From: Phallusia mammillata
Lineage: Eukaryota; Chordata; Ascidiacea; Phlebobranchia; Ascidiidae
DNA: 64,000 nt
Assembly: GCA_003260075.1 (NCBI GenBank)
Contig: QLIY01000189.1
Location: 87,845-151,844 of the forward strand
Direction: 5' to 3'
A program made the position numbers and the translations under genes. Of the stretch, positions 12,704-24,300 are shown one piece after another. The notes beneath the pieces were generated by a model that was not told the DNA's origin, did not search any database, and saw nothing but the letters and a program-made list of their open reading frames with translations. Positions within the stretch are counted from its first letter, which is position 1. The number at the start of each line of letters is the position of its first letter.

Positions 12704-14656
12704 CAAGCCTTGCAGTAACCCATAAGAGACAGTCAACACATAACGCAGCACATCTGGCCAAACGTGGAGGCCTTCCTTCAAGCATCAGGCAAGGAACAAA
12801 GCAACTAGGTGTGCAGTCGCAGGAGATATATATCGCGGTGAACTGGGCAGTCAGGCATGTGCTGGTGGTCGTTTATGTACACAGTTAGATAGCTCTTCAC
12901 TTCGTTCTCTTTCTCCTTCTGGAAAGCAACTTGTTTCCGCCCCCTCTTATTTCAAATGCTCACGCTATTTGTGTTTGTTTTACTACGTTTCCTTGAACAA
13001 TTTCTCCACAAATCCACTGGTTTATCGATGTTGCTGAACCATACAAGAGGAAATTTAAAGTAGGAATGTAATTAAAAAAATTAAAAAAGTTAGCTTTTGG
13101 CCACTTGGACTTCAGAAACTCAAGACTATTTTCAGATACTGGGCATTTTTGCATCTGGGTTTTACGATTTACTAATTTCGTCACGGATTTCTTTGCCGAG
13201 CGCGGCGGTTGCAAGTGATATCACATGAGTTGTTTCATATGAAATAGTTTTGCGTTCACCGTGAATTCTATATGTAAGTAGCGCTTCGTACAAAGTCTGT
13301 CACCCAATTTTCAATCAATTTTAGATGAATTACAGTTAAGAAAAATCAACACACAGTTTGTGTGGCGAATGTTAAACTGATGTGTATATTGTGTCCTTTG
13401 TACGTGCGTTTTCCAACTACTTGTGCAGAGATGCTTTTTTCTTTTCTTTACTAACACAGCGCTGTAAAACTGTGTGTGTCTTGGTCCCTTCAAAATACTC
13501 TTTTCTTTCATGGTACATTTCTGTTCTCTCTGTACGGGGCGGCCACCCTCGTCGTTATGCATTCAAGGTTTGCCATCTTTTTTTTCTTGCGTTATTTTGG
13601 TGACACTGTTTTAGATCTGTTACGTTGTCACAGTTTATCGCACCGTCTATTGTTTTTTTTGTTTTTTTGCGGTCAACTATTGGCGCATAAGTAAGTCACG
13701 TGGCCATGCTTCAACAATGCGCAATCGCTTGTACGCTTTTTTACTTTTGCAACCGCCACCCACAGTGTCTGAAGAGACGTTGCACATTTGTAAACTGATA
13801 AGAACATTATGATTGGTGGTAGCATTAAAGTATTGGTTTCTTGCAAAACATAAAAACATGAAATTTTCGCGATGTTTTACCCTCAATGTACTGTCTTGAG
13901 ACGTGTAAACAATTTCCCTCCGTTATTGCGATATTACCATAATATGAAGTCTTTATGTTTCAAATCAGTAAAAAATTGCGAAACTTGTGATGCGCAAATA
14001 CATTTATCCAACGCACTTCGGTCGCTAACGCTTACGATCCGAGAACTTTTACAATGCTCCAACCATCGCATATCATCACTGTGATGTAAATATTTCCATC
14101 GCAAATTTGTTTTTGTCTTGTTGGATTCGGTTATAAAGAGTAGTGATTTCGTGTCTTCATTCGCCTGGTGTCGCCTACTTTTTCCGAACCTTCTGCCGCC
14201 TGCGTGATTCGATAACGCACACAGGATTTTTCCCAGCAACTGAAGCTCGTCACGTAGATTTTTTAACATGAACTTTCTCCAGCTCTGTTGTTCTATGTTT
14301 GCTGACTTTTTGAAAAGCCTGAAAAGCAGTTGGATAGAAAAGTCTACGTTATAAAACGTCTATGTTTCCCATTCGTTTTTCCGTAGAGACAACTTGCATC
14401 TTGTTTTAAATTAGGTACCAATTCGCTACGAACTGAACAGTAGATCCACAGATTACATTTAAAAGCATAATCGGTGTCAAATAGATTGCTTGAAAGTGGT
14501 TCGAAACACCTATTTTTTTCCGAATCGGAGTTGTTTGTTTCTATTATTTAATGTACGCTAAGTACCAAATTCGTTTAATTTAGAATCGAACCTAAACTGA
14601 GAAACTTAGCGCTTTAACAAACTTCGTGGGGTACCTACATGAATAGATTTTTGTTG
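12704..14656. other. Intergenic region 3' of Pellino
   Basis: This should contain the Pellino 3' UTR, but I found no clear AATAAA close to the stop codon. A minus-strand open frame of 111 codons (13934-14269) begins with ATG and has a mixed, protein-like composition, but no family resemblance and no flanking exons. I treat it as unsupported. Nothing else was recognised. Confidence 0.4.
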
Positions 14657-14664
14657 CTTTAGGG

Positions 14665-15291
14665 CAGGGGTGGCCAAACTTTTTTACCAGAGGGCCAATT
14701 TGCAACTGTCTTGCCACTGGAGGACCGGATTAAATGAGATTTACGTAAAATTTGTCGTAACTGGTTGCCATCTTTATTAAAATATATATTATTGTAGTAG
14801 AATAACAATAAATAACACCATCAAATCCAATGTGCGTATTGTCTCTTACATGCTTAGTAAAATACTGAAAGTCAAAGCTGGAACAATTAACTTCCTGATT
14901 TCTTACAAAGTAGGCTAGTAGGCCATAGGGATGTGAAAAAGAGCACATACAGGCTATGTTAGCTACTTACGTCATGATTGGCAGACTGTTCTAAAAATAA
15001 CGCTGCAAGGGCATTTATTCTAAAAATAACAATGCGTGCCACAAGATACTGCTAGTAGCAGCTAGCGCTGTTGCACTGCTTGTTCACAGTGGTAAATATG
15101 GTGCTTATGAAAAAACCAGGCAAGGTGTTTGGCGGGCCGGATGAAACAGGACTGGGGGCCGGATGCGGCCCGCGGGCCGTAGTTTGGCCACCACTGCAAT
15201 ACTTATGTACAAATCACACATAAGTGNCGGGCCGGATGAAACAGGACTGGGGGCCGGATGCGGCCCGCGGGCCGTAGTTTGGCCACCACTA
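14665..15291. mobile_element. hAT-type non-autonomous element containing an assembly gap
   Basis: The left end CAGGGGTGGCCAAAC faces a right end GTTTGGCCACCACTA, and both sides carry the 8-mer CTTTAGGG (14657-14664, 15292-15299). The last 63 bp of the element occur twice, at 15134-15196 and 15228-15290, on either side of a single N at 15227. The true element therefore probably ends once. The inner copy plus about 30 bp is likely a contig end. Confidence 0.85.
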
Positions 15292-15621
15292 CTTTAGGGC
15301 TTCGAAAAACACACCAATCGTAATTGCATGACACAGAGGACATGAAAATTAAATTAGGACAGCAACACAAATTCAATATTTTATTGTTCTTGTCCTTAAC
15401 ACTCACAACTCTCTTCTCCTATGGACTGCATACGTAGGCTACATCGAATGACATGGACAGAATGTGTGTATTCGGTGTTTGTTTTATCTATTCAGTAAGA
15501 TGGATCATGCACAAAATGCGAATACAGATTTTTTAAACCTAAAAATGCATCAGCTTATATTGTTTAAATAAATACAATCTGGTACTTTTGATTAGGACCT
15601 TTAACATGTAGTAGAAACGCC

Positions 15622-17500
15622 TCCATACCTGCCATTTCCCTAGACACGTCCTGTTCCCGAAAATACATCTCATTGCTTATGAGCTGGAGCCTATGGATTG
15701 TCTGTTGCTGCACACAGGTGTGCTTAATCGAACAAAGTAATTGGTGCTATGATTGCTTTCACCAGACTTAAAATATACCTAATTTGGTTATCGATGTTAC
15801 AAACCTTGCGAACAGTTATACAGTAAAGGGTAAGTTTAAATGTTTTATTCGATTAAGTTTTATGCAGAATAATGTAGGTTTGCCTATTTTAGATTGTGAA
15901 ATGTCAGTGAAAGCTGTCAAGCACAGTGTGGTAATTTTGTCTGATGAACTTGTGGACGCAAACACGGCACAGGAGAAATGTTCGTTGCTTGGTGGACATC
16001 TTGTCATCAGCGACGATTCACAGATTAATAAAACTCTAACTCAACTTATAACTCAGAAATATACAGCAGGTTTGTAATGCGTTCTTTGTTATTTTCCCTC
16101 AAAAAATAATTTAACGACATAAAGTGAATTTGTGTTTTAAAGGATTACAATTAAAATTTGTACGTTTAAAAGGTTTGAAACGGATATGGATTTTCCACAA
16201 TACTGCCAATCCAAACTATACAAATACTCGTTTGATCCAATCGAGTTCGGAACTTGGAAATCGACAAAAGACCTGAGCCAACTTTTTTGACAGGTGTTAA
16301 TTGCTCAGTGACTCTGATTTATTTTTTATTACCTTTTGTATGTTTTCATCCGACCAAAAATAGTAGTAAAGTGTATCAGTGGTCAGGAGGCAATATGCTA
16401 CTTAAATTCTTCATTTTGTATTAGCACTTCAATTTCAGCTTGTGTAATTTCCATTGTAGCTTAACGTCAACATACAACACAACTACAACGGTAATTGAAC
16501 GATTTATGGTGAACTTTTATTCCCATTGCATTAATGCTCTTGCCCAAAAATGTTTTGAACTTGTTTATTTATTGTATTCATTTTGCCCCCATGAAATCAA
16601 TGTATGTAGTTCATAATTTCTTCAAGTTATCCATTGTGTTTGGTTTCAAAAATGAAACGCATTCATCCATTGACATCCGCTCAAATATTACAACTTTGTG
16701 TTTTCTTTAAAGATGTTGATTGAAATTGTTGAATTAAATCTGTGGATCATCACTTCGTACGAAACACATTCAGCAGCAGCTATAAGCAATCTCAATGATT
16801 TAACCATATATAATAGAAAGGTATAAGTTTAAAATTATTAACAGTATTTTCTAAGTGCAAGTATTTTAAATAATTGGATTTTAAACTAACATCCGATAAA
16901 TGGTGAAAAACCACCAACCTCTTATCCTCAAACAATTCATTTAGTAGGAGACTGTCTGCTGTAGTTCTGTCACAAAATATACTTCCACGCATTCAGGCTT
17001 GAACAGCACTAGCAACCATACTTACAACTTTACCTACATCCGAAGTGATTGCAGCAACACTTGGCTGATAGCTGGAATAATAATTGGGATTAATGTTCTC
17101 ATAACATTCGCAACTTTGGTGGTTTGTAAAAACGAGGGCAAGTATTATTTTGGTTTGGTTTAAGTTTACGCAATTCTGAAAATAAAAAAGTAATTTTTTG
17201 TATTTGTTTTAGTAAAAAAAAATGTTTATTTTATTTTATTTTGTTAACATTTCTAAGTAACTAGCCTATTCCCATTTTATCAGTGTTGCATAAATTTCGT
17301 TTGTTTTTGCATCAAAAAAGTAAATGTAGAAGACAAAGCGGACGCCCACACTAAACCAGAAGTGGAACAAGGTCCAGACGTTGCAGTGTGTAAGATTCTT
17401 GTTTAGCCTGTGTAATGCCCTATGAATAAAACGGATAACCTTCCTATGTTTTTATTACACAGACGATGCAAGTTTTAGAAAATGCACATGAAAATACTAA
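15622..17500 (+). pseudogene. Decayed tandem copy of the lectin-domain receptor phosphatase (5' part)
   Basis: This block parallels the start of the intact gene at 21.2-22 kb. The signal-peptide exon (about 15790-15832) reads into an in-frame TAA before its donor. Exon 15893-16069 encodes a C-type-lectin-like start with the CSLLGGHLVI motif and closely matches 21497-21673. The next exon (16173-16293) has lost one base relative to the intact copy, giving a TGA, and has a further deletion near its end. A transmembrane exon (about 16997-17138) and short cytoplasmic-linker pieces (about 17330-17392 and 17461-17490) follow, but no phosphatase exons. Stop, frameshift and missing catalytic part together indicate a pseudogene. 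A short secreted or membrane product from the later exons cannot be excluded. Confidence 0.75.
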
Positions 17501-18603
17501 GCAATCACCCAGAAAATGATTGGACAGAGCGGCATTGTTTTAAAAACGTTAAAGAACATAATTTTTGTGTCAGCATCATAAACGTCTTGATTGCCAATTA
17601 GCCTACATTGTCTCGATGTTATCTGATTTTGCTCACTTTTTATGCGGGCGAGTTATAGCCATGTAACGTTTGCTTAAGAGTTCGAAACGTACGTGAAACA
17701 CCGAACACATGGTCTGAAGACAGAGTTCACGCGTCTTTCTACAAACACTGGTTTTTAATACTACGTTCGTGTCAACTACATTTCAAAAACTATTTTGCAT
17801 CTTCGGTTTCAAACAATTTTTTACCAACTTTTTACAGTTTAATTTGTATTTAAAAATGTTCCTAAATAGTCGTCACCAAACTGTTTTCCAGCCTAAATCA
17901 TGTGTCAATTAAATAACTTTGTGTTTATTTGCTTTTCTGGCTCTAAACTGTGTTAAGAATTGTATAGTTTGCCTGACTTGGACATTTTTGGCTGTGACAA
18001 CATCGAAAAACAATTTAAAACGGGTATAATTTTGCTCATTCAACATACCTATAAGCAATGCGCTTTACCCCTGTTAAGCTTTATTTTAAAAAATTGGTTG
18101 AAATTAAGCCACTTTTGCTTTAAATATCTTGGTAAAAACTTAAAACGAACAATGATATCTTGGTAAGCATTACTGATCATCCAATTTTACTGTCTGTTTT
18201 ATTGTTTCCTTTTTCATACAAATTTGAAAATCTTCTGCATAGCCCCGTATCAACGCATTTATGTTGTATTTTAAAGGTCATGATAATAACTAAAACAGTT
18301 TTAACAAAATTATTTAATTTTTCACGTCGTCCTATTATAATGTGCCACGATCGAATGGGCGAGATTTAATTTCGAGATTCACGTAATTTATTTATAGTTT
18401 CATATTGTTTGTCGTGTTGTAGGTACTTGTCCAGAGTAATAATATTCACCTTGAAACATACACCCCTTATAAACATCACTCAACAACCGTTGGAAGTGTA
18501 AACTATAAGAGCTACTACATAATTAGGTTACATAAGCAAATGCCATAAAATTACATCGGGCCACGTAAACTGATTACTTATTTTCCAAAAAACAACTGAA
18601 CAT

Positions 18604-19100
18604 GAAAACAGTAACAACCCCACCAACACCATAAACAACTGGTATGGAATTCGTATAGCAGCTTAGGAATTTGGCAAATGAATCTGTTTAACGGCGACGT
18701 GAAAAGCCAAACGACCCCTAGTGTCTGAATATGTATTTCACCAAAAGCTGCCATCTCTAATTATAAACAGCATTAACACTGCAATAATGATTCACCACCT
18801 GAGCCAAAAGAATTAAAACATTAGGCAACTTCAATCCGTGTATCCACATACATCACGGCTCTCATGAGAGCCATGAGGTGCACCATGTTTTATTTTAAGT
18901 ACGTTAGAAAAAATAAAACAACGAAAATGAGAAGCACAAGAAACCAGAAGCGGAAACGGGTCCAGATAATGTAGTTTGTAAGTTTTTTTTGTTTTGTGCG
19001 ATGTTCTTCTGAAAACAAATATTCAGCAGTATCACGTTTTTATTACACAGTGAAACTATCTTGGACAACGCATACGAAAATGTTAACCTTCATCGATGAA
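18604..19100 (+). pseudogene. Third, more degraded remnant of the same receptor (membrane-proximal exons)
   Basis: 18604-18645 resembles the Asn/Thr-rich stalk just outside the membrane of the intact gene (23661 onward). About 18916-18975 and 19051-19096 resemble the cytoplasmic linker exons of the first decayed copy (KPEAETGPD-like and NAYENV-like peptides). The pieces keep the order of the parent gene but have stops and no phosphatase part. A possible further exon (ending at 19378, about 55 codons, Cys-rich) follows, but I could not place it in any family. Confidence 0.5.
18857..18872. other. Perfect 16-bp palindrome
   Basis: GGCTCTCATGAGAGCC equals its own reverse complement. No function is assigned. 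It could be a dimeric protein site or chance. Confidence 0.5.
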
Positions 19101-19455
19101 GTGACTCCACAGTCGTAAAGTGTATGGATGAGTTTGAATGCTTGTGTTAAATTTGCAACAAAATAGACAATTACTGCTGTGTGTTTTCTATCTTGCGTAT
19201 TGTAGACACATCTTGTCTATTTTCGACGCTACGCGAGGATCATGAAAATCTGTGTTGTACCGCAGAAACGTGTTTAGAGCTTACACATGAAATCGTTGAA
19301 TGTTCAGAGCAGTTTAATGTTTTGCAACAAACATTTGGCGCTGGAAAAAACAAACTGCCACTGCTGGTCTATGCGTAGGTTTGATGTCATAATACAATGT
19401 TGGTTGAAAAAGCTGCCTTCTATACATGTTGTTTTTAAAAGCACCTATATACACA

Positions 19456-19499
19456 CGGTTGTGTATTTAATTACATACGGTTGTGTATTTAATTACATA
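19456..19499. repeat. 22-bp unit in two direct copies
   Basis: Two consecutive exact copies of a unit beginning CGGTTGTGTATTTAATTAC. A simple local duplication with no coding context. Confidence 0.7.
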
Positions 19500-20343
19500 A
19501 ATTTAGTTACTTACTTACGCACAACTTTATTATGTATTTTGTGCCTGTTAATGATCACGAATGCTTTTTAGCAGTTACGCGAGACCAGTAAAGCATTATT
19601 TGAGTGCTTGGAAATATTTTTATTTGTTTTATTGTTTGTTATGAAATAAACGTTGTGTACGTTTGACAATCACATAAAAAGATAAATTTTATGACAAAAG
19701 TTTTGTAGCATGAATTATTATCAAACATTTGCCATGCTATATCCAGTGTAAAAATTAACGACAGCCATTACTGTGTCAATTAAACTAGCAACTTTGTATA
19801 TCATTAAGTTAATTAAAACGTTCGATTGTCCTTTAATAAAAATCGTTCACCTCCTTTGTATACTTTTGCAGTAAAGCTGATACACATGTTTAAAAGGGGC
19901 GTTTTTGCACACTATAACTATTATTAACCAAATTTGTCAAAACTTTCGCAATAAATAAGTAAAATGTAGCATTTTGTATATTGATCGTTATGCCATTTTT
20001 TTAATTTACCTCAAATTATTCGGACGTTTAACGAACCACAAAACATTGTATAACAACTTTAGTATGTGATGTAACGTTTTGTAAAAATACTATAGTTTAA
20101 AAAAAATTATACACCTGCTACTATACATCGCACTTTCATTGGCTGTCTTTTAAAAAATGTTTTGAAAAAATGCAACTAAGGCGAAGTTCGAGGTTAAATT
20201 TAACCTTTATGGCTGGTGAAGAAATTATCGAGAGCAGTCGCTTATTTAAAGCGCCGATTAAGAACAACAAGGATATGATTTACCTTAAGTTTACAGCAGC
20301 CAGTCACCTCTGTTTGTTAATAGTCAGTCCCTACTGTATAACT

Positions 20344-20817
20344 TAGGGTTAGGGTTAGCAGAATGTCAGTGATGTAAAATCCGTCTCCGGAAATGATTTT
20401 AAAAAACACTCTTAATATCCGGAATTTTAGCACAAAGTAGCTTAAACTACAGTATCTTTTAATTCTTTTTGAAGGGGGTGGGTGGAGGGGCTAAAGGTTT
20501 GCAATAACGTGCATTTGCTTATTTCGATGTACGATGCATTTTACCGCGTGTGTTCATGCGGCTCGCGTCTTAAACAGCTAACGATATTCTGTTATAAATG
20601 CCGGATCTTATAAAACTTTCTGTTTTTCAACGTTTTTAGAAACAAAACTTTGCTTCTTATTCCTGTGATAGTAATGATATTTTATGAAAAAAATGGCACT
20701 TTGTGGGTTGGTAAAGTAAACAACATGCTATATAATGCACTGTAACAGAACTTTGATGTCGTCAAAGATAGTTATTGAAACCGTCCGGAATTTTACCCCT
20801 GCAGATATGGTAACCCT
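20344..20817. mobile_element. Possible MITE with degenerate terminal inverted repeats
   Basis: The left end (AGGGTTAGCAGAATGTCAG, then TAAAATCCG) resembles the reverse complement of the right end (AGGGTTACCATATCTGCAG, then TAAAATTCCGG). The ends match imperfectly over about 35 bp. No target duplication could be fixed, so the superfamily stays open. The two TTAGGG copies at the left edge are part of this end and are not telomeric. Confidence 0.45.
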
Positions 20818-21357
20818 ATGGTAAGTACTGCAATGTAAATTGAACAAGAAAAATAATGAGCATATTGCAATGTCACAAAATACACATACCGATTAACACA
20901 TATCCAACGAATGCAAAAAATAATGTGCAGATTTGTAAATTAGCTTAAACTTTCTGGGAATGGTTCGGGTATGTTTAAATTTAACAGGCTTAATTTGAGT
21001 GTGACCTTTAATAGATTAATGAAACTTTTGGCTCCAATTTATGGTTTGAAAAAAATTGAGATCGGACCTGATTTCGGGCTTTTGTTATTGGGCTGTGATC
21101 AGGTCCTATTTTAGACTCGTTCACAACTCTGATACAACGTGGAAATCTGCAAGACTTTATGATTTCAGTAAAGTTTGTTTTCAAATTGCAACCCACGCTG
21201 GTTGAATCTTGTGACACAAACGCCTCCAGTCATGTCATTTCCCTTTTCTAACAAGACCCAGTCACGTGAATATCTCCTGCTGCACAAGAGTAAAGGAATC
21301 GAAGTTGCTGGGCAGGATTATGTTTTGTTGAACCATCCTGTATTCAGTGCCAGTACA

Positions 21358-24300
21358 ATGGTTGTTTTAACTAGGCTTCTTCTGTACTTTCTTTGGTTGT
21401 CGATGTTAAAGCCTTTACGGACGGATTCAATTAAAAGTGTGGTTAAATGCACGTAAAAAGTTAAATAGCAGAATGATTTAGTTTTTGACGTTGTAGATTG
21501 CGGAATGTCAGTGAAAGCTATTAAGGACAGTGTGTTGATTTTGTCTGATGAACTTGTTGACGCAAACACTGCACTGGAAAAATGTTCGTTGCTTGGTGGG
21601 CATCTTGTCATCAGCAACGATTTTCAGATTAACAAAACTCTAACTCAACTTCTGACTCACAAATATACAGCAGGTTTGTGAGTTTTTGTTGTCATCAGCC
21701 GCAAGTAAAAAAGTGTATGAATATAAAAAAACCTAAATAAGCATTTACACAAAAAGGTTTGAAACGAATTTGGATTTTCTACAACAATACGAATCCGCAT
21801 TATTACAAATACTCGTTTGATCACGTCGAATCAGAAACTTGGAAATCTACAAAAGATCTCGGACAACTTTGGTATTTTGACAGTTTTGACAGGTTATCAA
21901 TCGGTGATGTATAAATTTCGACTATTTCGAAAATGACACCTATACGTGTACATTTTCTTCTATAGCTTGACACAGGGACCACGAAGAAAAATGTTTTTTT
22001 GTCATGCTCGACACAAAACATGGAGAGTAACTTTTGGTGGAAACTGCTCAACCGGAAAAAACGGTATGTATTAAAGTTATAAATTTATTTATGGTAAGTT
22101 TAAATTTTAGCTTTATTTTCAGAATTTTAATTATTTTGTGCATTTAATTTTGGCTTGATCGTATCAACAATTTCAACTCTAATTCTTTAATTATTTTGCG
22201 AAATAGGTGTTACTTGTCTTAAAGTTAAAGCAGCAAAAATATTCAATTAAATGTATTATTTTGTTTATAACCGGTAAACTAAACATTTGCTGGAAAAGCC
22301 TGTAATATAGGATACAAAACGCTGAAACGCAAGAATTAAACTCAGTTTATTAAACTTGACTTAATCCCAGAGATGTTGTTTGCAACAAGCTTGATTTTAG
22401 TCAAAGTTTTAGCCCTAAATTTGCTTATTATTTCACAAAAAAATATCTGTGCGTTTTGGTTTCTTTGCATTTTAGGTTGGACATTTGAATTTAGCACATT
22501 TACCCGAATCAAAACGCAAGTCGGTTATAAAACTGTGTATGTTTACAATGGAGGTGGCTCATCATTTCGGACTGTTAATGAATCATACAACGAATTTACG
22601 AAATTTTATTGTGCCATTTCTGTGCCAGGTAAGCAATTAATGTATTACATCAGTTACATTCATTTGCTAAATATAGGTTTGTATTTCCGACGTACAATAT
22701 TGCTGAACTAGTTCTTTCACTATCATAAAAAAATGATTGTAAAATGACGGTCACCGTCAAAGAACAAAAGAACTAATTTTTCCTGTGAGTAAAATGTCCG
22801 GTTTACACGTTTCCACAAACAGATATCCACGTTTTTATCGGAGCTCGGTACAACACGTCTTTACATGTATGGGTTTGGAGCAACAGATCTCCGGCAAACT
22901 TTCCCAGTTCCAACTTCACATCTTGTCAACAAAGAGCCTTGCATTATGGGATCGGGTGGGAGCAGTCAAGAAAGAGATGCATTGGGGAACCGGCTTATTA
23001 CGCTTGTCAAGTTAAGTGTAAGTGGATATACTGAACTGAAAATGTCAATAATTGTTACATATCAATTGTATAATGTGTTTGTATAGCTACTTTTTGTTTG
23101 TGGTTTAGTTGCTCCTTCTGTGAAGACATTTTTCTGCAACTCCTCGACTGTAAATGTCACTTGGACGGGTCTTGACGAGTTTATTGACCATTTTAACTTC
23201 AAAGTACAGGTATAAAAAATTCTGCGATTTTTGTGATCAGAGCTCTCAAAAGTTTTATTGAGTTTTCAATCCTGTCTCAGTTTATTCGACTGTGTTCCGG
23301 TTATAGGTGCATGTCCAGGTCCTGGATTTGAATTTCTCAACACACGCCGCATATAAAACCAACTTTGTAATGGTTGAAAATCTAAATTACACCAAAAACT
23401 ACACAATTCAGGTAAAATTGCATATGTCGCCTAATCAACCATAAAATTACGATTTTATCGATTTCTTGATGAACTTTTTGGTTTGATACAGGTCACCGCA
23501 TATCTTACAGGATGCATAAACTCCAGTGTGACTTCTGAGCTGAATGTAACCACTCTTCCCCCGCCCCCACAAAGTTGCTTTCCTCAAGGTAACAGAAGTT
23601 GAGCAATCGAGCTTAGCAAACTAATAGCAACTAACCTGTATTTATTACTTTGTTTAAAAGAAACAACCAAACAAGAAAATAGTAACAATTACCCCACCAC
23701 CACAACAACAAGCAACAACAACAGCACAAACAACAACGAAACCAGCACCGCTCTTATTATAGGAATAATGTTTGCTGTTATTATAGTTTTATCAATTGGC
23801 GGGTGGCTGTTTTGGATGAAACGGCGGTTGGTTTTGTGACACACATTAATGTTTTGTAAAAGATGTTGTGTGCACTTGATAGGTGTAGTAATTGACTCAC
23901 ACATTTTGTAGATCAAAAAACAACAAAGAAATAAATACAGGAACACCAAACCTCCAATTGGAAGATCATTGCACCCAAAATGGTTAGCATTAAATAGCGA
24001 TGTAATAAAACGTAAAAAACATCCAAGTTATTGAAACAGGTTTGTTTCTAATTATGTTGTATCATTTCGGAAATGTTTTTTGCAGATGTTGACGACACAT
24101 ACGAAAATATTGCAATTAGGTTTTGTGCGACCACATTATTTGACTTTTACAAAAAAAGTGCTGAAGTCAACTTTACCAACTTAATTGAAGAGTTTAAGGT
24201 GAAGAATTCATTTTTTTTAATAATAGTTGTATCAAATTAAATATTTTACAGAAAATAGTACAGGACAGCAAAAGCAACGAAAATTCTAAAGAAGTTTCTC

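Larger units (their letters stand above)
19379..21357. other. Intergenic sequence before the receptor phosphatase
   Basis: AT-rich, with no supported exon apart from the possible MITE at 20344-20817. The promoter of the phosphatase gene should lie at its right end. About 21222-21260 resembles the sequence before the decayed copy (15620 onward), showing that the tandem duplication included upstream DNA. Confidence 0.4.

Noticed and set aside
13934..14269. 111-codon minus-strand open frame
   Set aside because: No family resemblance, no adjacent exons, and many frames of this size occur by chance in the window.
20344..20360. Telomere-like TTAGGG copies
   Set aside because: Only two units, and they form part of a degenerate inverted-repeat end.
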